64,000 nt of DNA from Calothrix sp. PCC 7507 (GTDB taxonomy: Bacteria; Cyanobacteriota; Cyanobacteriia; Cyanobacteriales; Nostocaceae). The notes beneath the pieces were generated by a model. That model was not told the DNA's origin, made no database searches, and was given only the letters and a program-made list of their open reading frames with translations. Of this stretch, positions 60,038 to 64,000 are shown one piece after another; within the stretch, counting starts at the first letter, position 1; the number at the start of each line of letters is the position of its first letter. The stretch spans positions 3,966,001-4,030,000 of the forward strand of contig NC_019682.1 in NCBI RefSeq assembly GCF_000316575.1, written 5' to 3'. The translations under genes and the position numbers were made by a program.

Positions 60038-60394
60038 TCTTTATTAGCTGTAAGAACAACAGGTTTGATATATCAGCTTTGTGTCCTTCGTTATTCGTCA
60101 TTTTACCCTGTTGTACTCACTGGCTTTTTTACACCATAAAATCCAATTATAATTGGTCAAAAAGTAAAACTTTAAGCTTTTTAACCAGTCATTTAGGTTT
60201 GATTCGTTACCACTTATAAGTTGTTAATGTCTCTACATCCATCACAACTCACTTTAGTTAATATTCAAATTGGCTTCCAGCAAGTACATGGTAAATTAAT
60301 GATTGTCTTAGTTTAGCACGAAAACAAAAACTTTCAGTAAATGAGTGACGATCCCAAAGTAATGATTAACAACTCCTGCGAGCGGAGAAATCTT
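60038..60394. other. Spacer between the MFS and glycosyltransferase genes
   Basis: 357 bases, AT-rich, with no open frame or repeat that I would annotate. It should carry the promoter of the glycosyltransferase gene. Confidence 0.45.
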
Positions 60395-62035
60395 TTACTG
60401 ATGAGAGTTATACCAAGTCAATATACCTCCGAAGAAGACGATCGCTGCTAATCCCAAAAAAACTACCTGTAGTCCCAAGAAAGTTTCTGCAACCCCAGCT
60501 AATGCCAAGGGTAAGGACAGAGCAATATTAATCACATTATTTTGCAGACCAAAGACTTTGCCCCGCATTTCTGGCGGTGTTTCTGTCTGGATTGCTGTTT
60601 GCATGGGGATACCGATTAAAGCACCAAAAACACCCAAGAGTGCTATCAACAGTAGGACAATTAATAACTGTTTTGTGAAGATTGATAAACCAATCAAAGA
60701 AGCTGCCATACCTAAACAGCCGCACAGACTCAATCCTGTATAGGAGAAGCGTTGACCAAATTGACCGAGAATTGTCGCCCCGCCAGCAATGCCAACGCCA
60801 CCAGCTGCTAGTAAAAAGCCAAATTGGGAAGCCTTCAAGTTGGGAATTATTTCTGCCATGCGAACGGCTAGAACAGTTAATGCTGCAAAGACAGAAAATA
60901 AGATGATCAGTTGTACTAACGCATTACGGACGCGATAATTAGCTTTGAGGTAGCGCAGACCATCCCGCAAATCGGTGAAAACGTGGGGAAATTCTGTGGC
61001 GGGGTCGTGGGGTTTTTCGTTGGTCACTAGGAGTAATAAGATTAAACCAGCGATCGCATAACTGCCACCCACAACCAGTTCTTTACCTAATCCACCACTC
61101 CCACCAAGTTGCACCCACAGTTGGCCAGCAAATGCTAATAGGGGTTCTCCGACAGCAAACCCCACAATTACCGATGCCATCATCGTTGTCGTATACAGAG
61201 AGTTAGCCGAGAGTAAATCCTGTTCTTTCACCACTAAAGGAATTGCAGCTTGTTCTGCTGGGGCAAAAAACTGTGTGAGTGTAGACACTAAAAAAGTCAC
61301 ACCCAGGATAATCCAAAAACCTACTGGTAACATCCCCAATGGCTGCCAATCATGGGTTAACCACAGTAAAAAAGGAATAGCTAAAACCAGAATTCCTCGC
61401 CAAACATTCGTTGCTACCAGCACCGTTTTTTTCGGCCAGCGATCCACAAACACACCAGCCACTGAACCAAATAGCACCGCTGGAATCGTAAAAGCCATCA
61501 TCAAGGCTGAGACCCAACCACTAATGCTTTGATTGCCACTTTGAAACTGAGTGTTAATCAAACCAATCATCAACACCAAATAAACTTTATCAGCCAGTTG
61601 GCAGAAAACTTGCCCACCCCAAAGAGCTAGAAAATTAGGGTTTTTTAATACAGGCAAAAATCCTTGTTGTACATTAGTCGATGTTGCCTTACTATCTAAA
61701 TCAGACTTTTTTAAATCTGGTGGCTCTTTTCCTGGAGTAGTGGCTGCTGGCACACCGTTTCCTGTAGAACCACCTTTGCCATTTGTCTCAGTAGTAAGTA
61801 CTTGGTTCTCAGATTGCTCTTTGACATCAGCTTTTGGCAGTTCTGATGTCAAATTTTGATCATTTTGAGAAACGTCTTTTGGTGACATTTCTTCCCCAGT
61901 GATTTGACTGGCTGTAGACTTAGGAACAGCACACAACCGATTAGATATTGTAGGAGCTGATGCCCTATTCTGTTTTTTGGGGTAACTTAGTGGCAAAGAT
62001 AGGATTTTTGAATCCAAATCAGACGGTTGCATCAT
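60395..62035 (-). CDS. MFS transporter with long N-terminal extension
   Basis: 546 residues. About 125 hydrophilic, Ser/Lys-rich residues precede the first membrane helix ([20 protein letters not shown]). About twelve helices follow, with the loop [20 protein letters not shown] of the MFS_3 group that includes exporters such as EntS. The start overlaps the recO end by 17 bases. Substrate is unknown; the extension is unusual for MFS carriers. Confidence 0.88.
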   Translation of the reverse strand: MMQPSDLDSKILSLPLSYPKKQNRASAPTISNRLCAVPKSTASQITGEEMSPKDVSQNDQNLTSELPKADVKEQSENQVLTTETNGKGGSTGNGVPAATTPGKEPPDLKKSDLDSKATSTNVQQGFLPVLKNPNFLALWGGQVFCQLADKVYLVLMIGLINTQFQSGNQSISGWVSALMMAFTIPAVLFGSVAGVFVDRWPKKTVLVATNVWRGILVLAIPFLLWLTHDWQPLGMLPVGFWIILGVTFLVSTLTQFFAPAEQAAIPLVVKEQDLLSANSLYTTTMMASVIVGFAVGEPLLAFAGQLWVQLGGSGGLGKELVVGGSYAIAGLILLLLVTNEKPHDPATEFPHVFTDLRDGLRYLKANYRVRNALVQLIILFSVFAALTVLAVRMAEIIPNLKASQFGFLLAAGGVGIAGGATILGQFGQRFSYTGLSLCGCLGMAASLIGLSIFTKQLLIVLLLIALLGVFGALIGIPMQTAIQTETPPEMRGKVFGLQNNVINIALSLPLALAGVAETFLGLQVVFLGLAAIVFFGGILTWYNSHQ

Positions 62036-62915
62036 AGTTGGCAGAAAAATAGGAATCTATCAAAGTAGCGGAGCGAATAGGGCGACCTAAATGATACTGA
62101 GTATACTGGCGCAAAATCTGCTCAACAGATAACCAGCCATCATCTTTGGCTGCATTAATGGGCATTATCTCTGGTTGCGATAGATGCTGCAGTATAGAAA
62201 ATTCCATAGCATTCAGGCGAGTAGAAATCACAGGTATTTCTTGCTGATGGATAACTGTTTGGTAACTATGGCGTGGGGGGGATTGGGGGATGGCAGAATT
62301 TATCTGGCTTTCCCTCTGTCTCTCTCGGCGCAAATTTTCCCAAGCCTCTAAACAAACGATTCCACCAGCCGGGATGCTAAATCCTACTTGCCAGTTAGGT
62401 TCTGTAAAATTGGGAATTAGGTGTCGCTGAGTTAGACAACAAAGTTGTACTTGGGGTGTCAATCCTGCCAAAGTTAAAAGTTCAAACATCCCATGAGCCA
62501 GATTGGCGAAGATACCAGATACATCTGTTCTTGGCAATAACTCCAACTGTTCGAGATGTTCATTGAGTAACTCATAAAGTTCTTCTTGGGGTTGTTCACT
62601 CAAAGCCTGACACAGAACTATTTCTGCTAGATACTGGCTAGCAGCTAGTTTTCCTAAATCTTTAGTAAGACCTGGATAAGTTTTTAGCGTTTGTGCTTGT
62701 GTAATTTTATCGAGCGATCGCCCATTGGCAATCAGTAGTTCATTCACCACAAACATCCCACTCCTACCACCCAGGCTAGAGTTGTGCTTACGTGCCCCAG
62801 GGGCGACTGCTCGAATCAAACCGAACTCCCGTGTCAAAATTGTCACTATTCTATCCGATTCTCCTAGTGCCTGAGTTTTCAGGTTAATTCCCGTCGCTTT
62901 ATAAGTTCTACTCAT
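62019..62915 (-). CDS. recO: DNA repair protein RecO
   Basis: 298 residues, longer than the usual 240-250. The OB-fold start is [20 protein letters not shown] followed by [14 protein letters not shown] low-complexity insert lies near 210-230 ([20 protein letters not shown]). The zinc Cys residues of some RecO proteins are not clear. It overlaps the MFS gene and is downstream of deoC. Confidence 0.93.
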   Translation of the reverse strand: MSRTYKATGINLKTQALGESDRIVTILTREFGLIRAVAPGARKHNSSLGGRSGMFVVNELLIANGRSLDKITQAQTLKTYPGLTKDLGKLAASQYLAEIVLCQALSEQPQEELYELLNEHLEQLELLPRTDVSGIFANLAHGMFELLTLAGLTPQVQLCCLTQRHLIPNFTEPNWQVGFSIPAGGIVCLEAWENLRRERQRESQINSAIPQSPPRHSYQTVIHQQEIPVISTRLNAMEFSILQHLSQPEIMPINAAKDDGWLSVEQILRQYTQYHLGRPIRSATLIDSYFSANYDATV

Positions 62916-63030
62916 TAGTCAAAAGTCAAGGGTCAAGGGTCAAGGGTCGAAGATCAAGGGTCGAGGATCAAGGGTCGATGGTCATTTTTTTTTGACTCTG
63001 GACTTTTGACTCTGGACTCTTGACTTTTGA

Positions 63031-63711
63031 CTATTCACCCTTTTCCAGGTTATCGCGCTGACGGATCAAATCGATACCGCGAGAAGTGCCTAATCTAGTA
63101 GCACCCGCCAATATTAAGTCTAGAGCTTGGCTTACGGTCTGAATACCACCTGATGCTTTAATTCCCACTCTTTCTCGTGCTACTTCCTTCAAAAGCCGCA
63201 CATCCGCCACTGTCGCACCACCATTCCAGCCTGTACTAGTTTTTAAGAATGCTGCGCCTGCTTCCATAGACAACTCAGCCGCCAGCTTTTTTTCCGCGTC
63301 TGTCAGCAGGTTAGTTTCTAAGATTACCTTGACAGTTTGCCCAGTCGCTTCGCAAATTTCGGCAATCTCCCTGTGAACTTCTTCGGTTTTGCCAGCTTTT
63401 AACCAGCCCAAGTTGATCACGACATCCAACTCAGTCGCTCCATTTTCCGCCGCTTCCTGAGCCTCATAGAGCTTAACTGCTGAAGTTGTCGCCCCTGTGG
63501 GGAAGCCAATCACCGTACAGACTTTAGGTTGCTTGTCGTGAAGGAATTCTACTGCCAGGCGCACGTAGGAAGGATGAATACAAACCGCCGCAAAATTAAA
63601 TCTGTATGCTTCTTCACACCATTGCTCAACCTGCTCTGGGGTAGCTGTTGCCGTTAGCAGGGAGTGATCGATAAATGGCGCAATATCAATGTCCGGATAG
63701 TCTGCTGCCAT
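63031..63711 (-). CDS. deoC: Deoxyribose-phosphate aldolase
   Basis: 226 residues. The Schiff-base Lys is in [20 protein letters not shown] and the second Lys in [25 protein letters not shown] is also conserved. It cleaves deoxyribose-5-phosphate. Spacer to recO is GTCAAGG heptamers (62923-62985). Confidence 0.95.
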   Translation of the reverse strand: MAADYPDIDIAPFIDHSLLTATATPEQVEQWCEEAYRFNFAAVCIHPSYVRLAVEFLHDKQPKVCTVIGFPTGATTSAVKLYEAQEAAENGATELDVVINLGWLKAGKTEEVHREIAEICEATGQTVKVILETNLLTDAEKKLAAELSMEAGAAFLKTSTGWNGGATVADVRLLKEVARERVGIKASGGIQTVSQALDLILAGATRLGTSRGIDLIRQRDNLEKGE

Positions 63712-63845
63712 TGTGATTTTTAGTAATTGTTTATTAAAGTTTATAAAAAATTAAGACATTTTTTATAAATTAAACCATATTTATTTACGAATTTACCCTG
63801 AAGACAGCCTGCTGACTTACTCTATTGTCGGCTTTACATCTATCC

Positions 63846-64000
63846 TCAGATTTCTGTAGGTATTCGAGTTGACATTAGACATCTGTCACTTGACGAGGCT
63901 CCACAGAATTTCCCTTTCCCAGTGGCTAAAAAGTCAAGAATATTCTGAGCTAACGCCTTTGATGCCAAATATGGCACACCATTACCAATAGTTTTAAACA
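63846..64000 (-). CDS. C-terminal end of a probable cytosine-5 DNA methyltransferase (5' end outside window)
   Basis: The frame open at the window edge reads FKTIGNGVPYLASKALAQNI then LDFLATGKGK and stops at 63846, 50 residues in. The GNGVP stretch followed by a helix is the final motif (X) of C5 DNA methyltransferases. Too little is visible to name it. The last 20 residues do not look conserved. Confidence 0.6.
   Translation of the reverse strand, partial: FKTIGNGVPYLASKALAQNILDFLATGKGKFCGASSSDRCLMSTRIPTEI

Overview
The window is chromosomal DNA from a filamentous, probably heterocyst-forming cyanobacterium of the Nostoc/Anabaena group. The octamer GCGATCGC is frequent. ChlL and ChlN, an S10/spc/alpha ribosomal cluster in cyanobacterial order, cytochrome bd oxidase and a XisI protein are present. 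Intergenic spaces are full of heptamer tandem repeats and small palindromic repeats typical of that group.

Layout. 1-3400: the end of a NrtC/CmpC-type protein and its NrtD/CmpD-type ATPase, separated and surrounded by interspersed repeats. 3400-12800: a chemotaxis-like locus, cheA-cheW-mcp-cheB-cheR on the minus strand and cheY-cheC-hybrid kinase on the plus strand, with a dead transposase in the divergent spacer. 12808-14712: an RNA-repair locus in which an intact small P-loop kinase and an intact Thg1-like 3'-5' polymerase lie between remnants that I read as hen1 and pnkp. 14748-24553: a matrixin-like peptidase, secG, gpmI, an ABC-F ATPase, several small accessory genes and prfA. 24923-41905: one long minus-strand expression cluster from rplC to rpmE, including secY, adk, infA, rpoA and truA. 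41906-47274: an accessory stretch with HNH and XisH remnants, xisI, an orphan antitoxin, a 466-residue protein of unknown function and a VapBC-like pair. The VapBC pair lies between two copies of the chlN 3' end. 47414-50640: chlN, a DUF5331 gene and chlL. 51659-64000: cydAB, a Trp-rich protein gene, purQ and purS, a Zur/FurB-type regulator, a beta-barrel-like protein, a glycosyltransferase, an MFS carrier, recO, deoC and the tail of a probable cytosine-5 DNA methyltransferase.

How the genes work together. The chemotaxis genes form a near-complete signalling set: receptor, coupling protein, kinase, regulator, adaptation enzymes and a CheC-type phosphatase. The ribosomal cluster makes ribosomal proteins, the RNA polymerase alpha subunit and the Sec channel from one transcription direction. 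ChlL and ChlN are two of the three subunits of the dark protochlorophyllide reductase. The most notable observation is at 12.8-14.7 kb. There the Hen1/Pnkp RNA-repair genes appear to have decayed by internal deletion, while the kinase and Thg1-like genes between them remain intact and overlapping. All functional calls are from reading the sequence; no database search was run.
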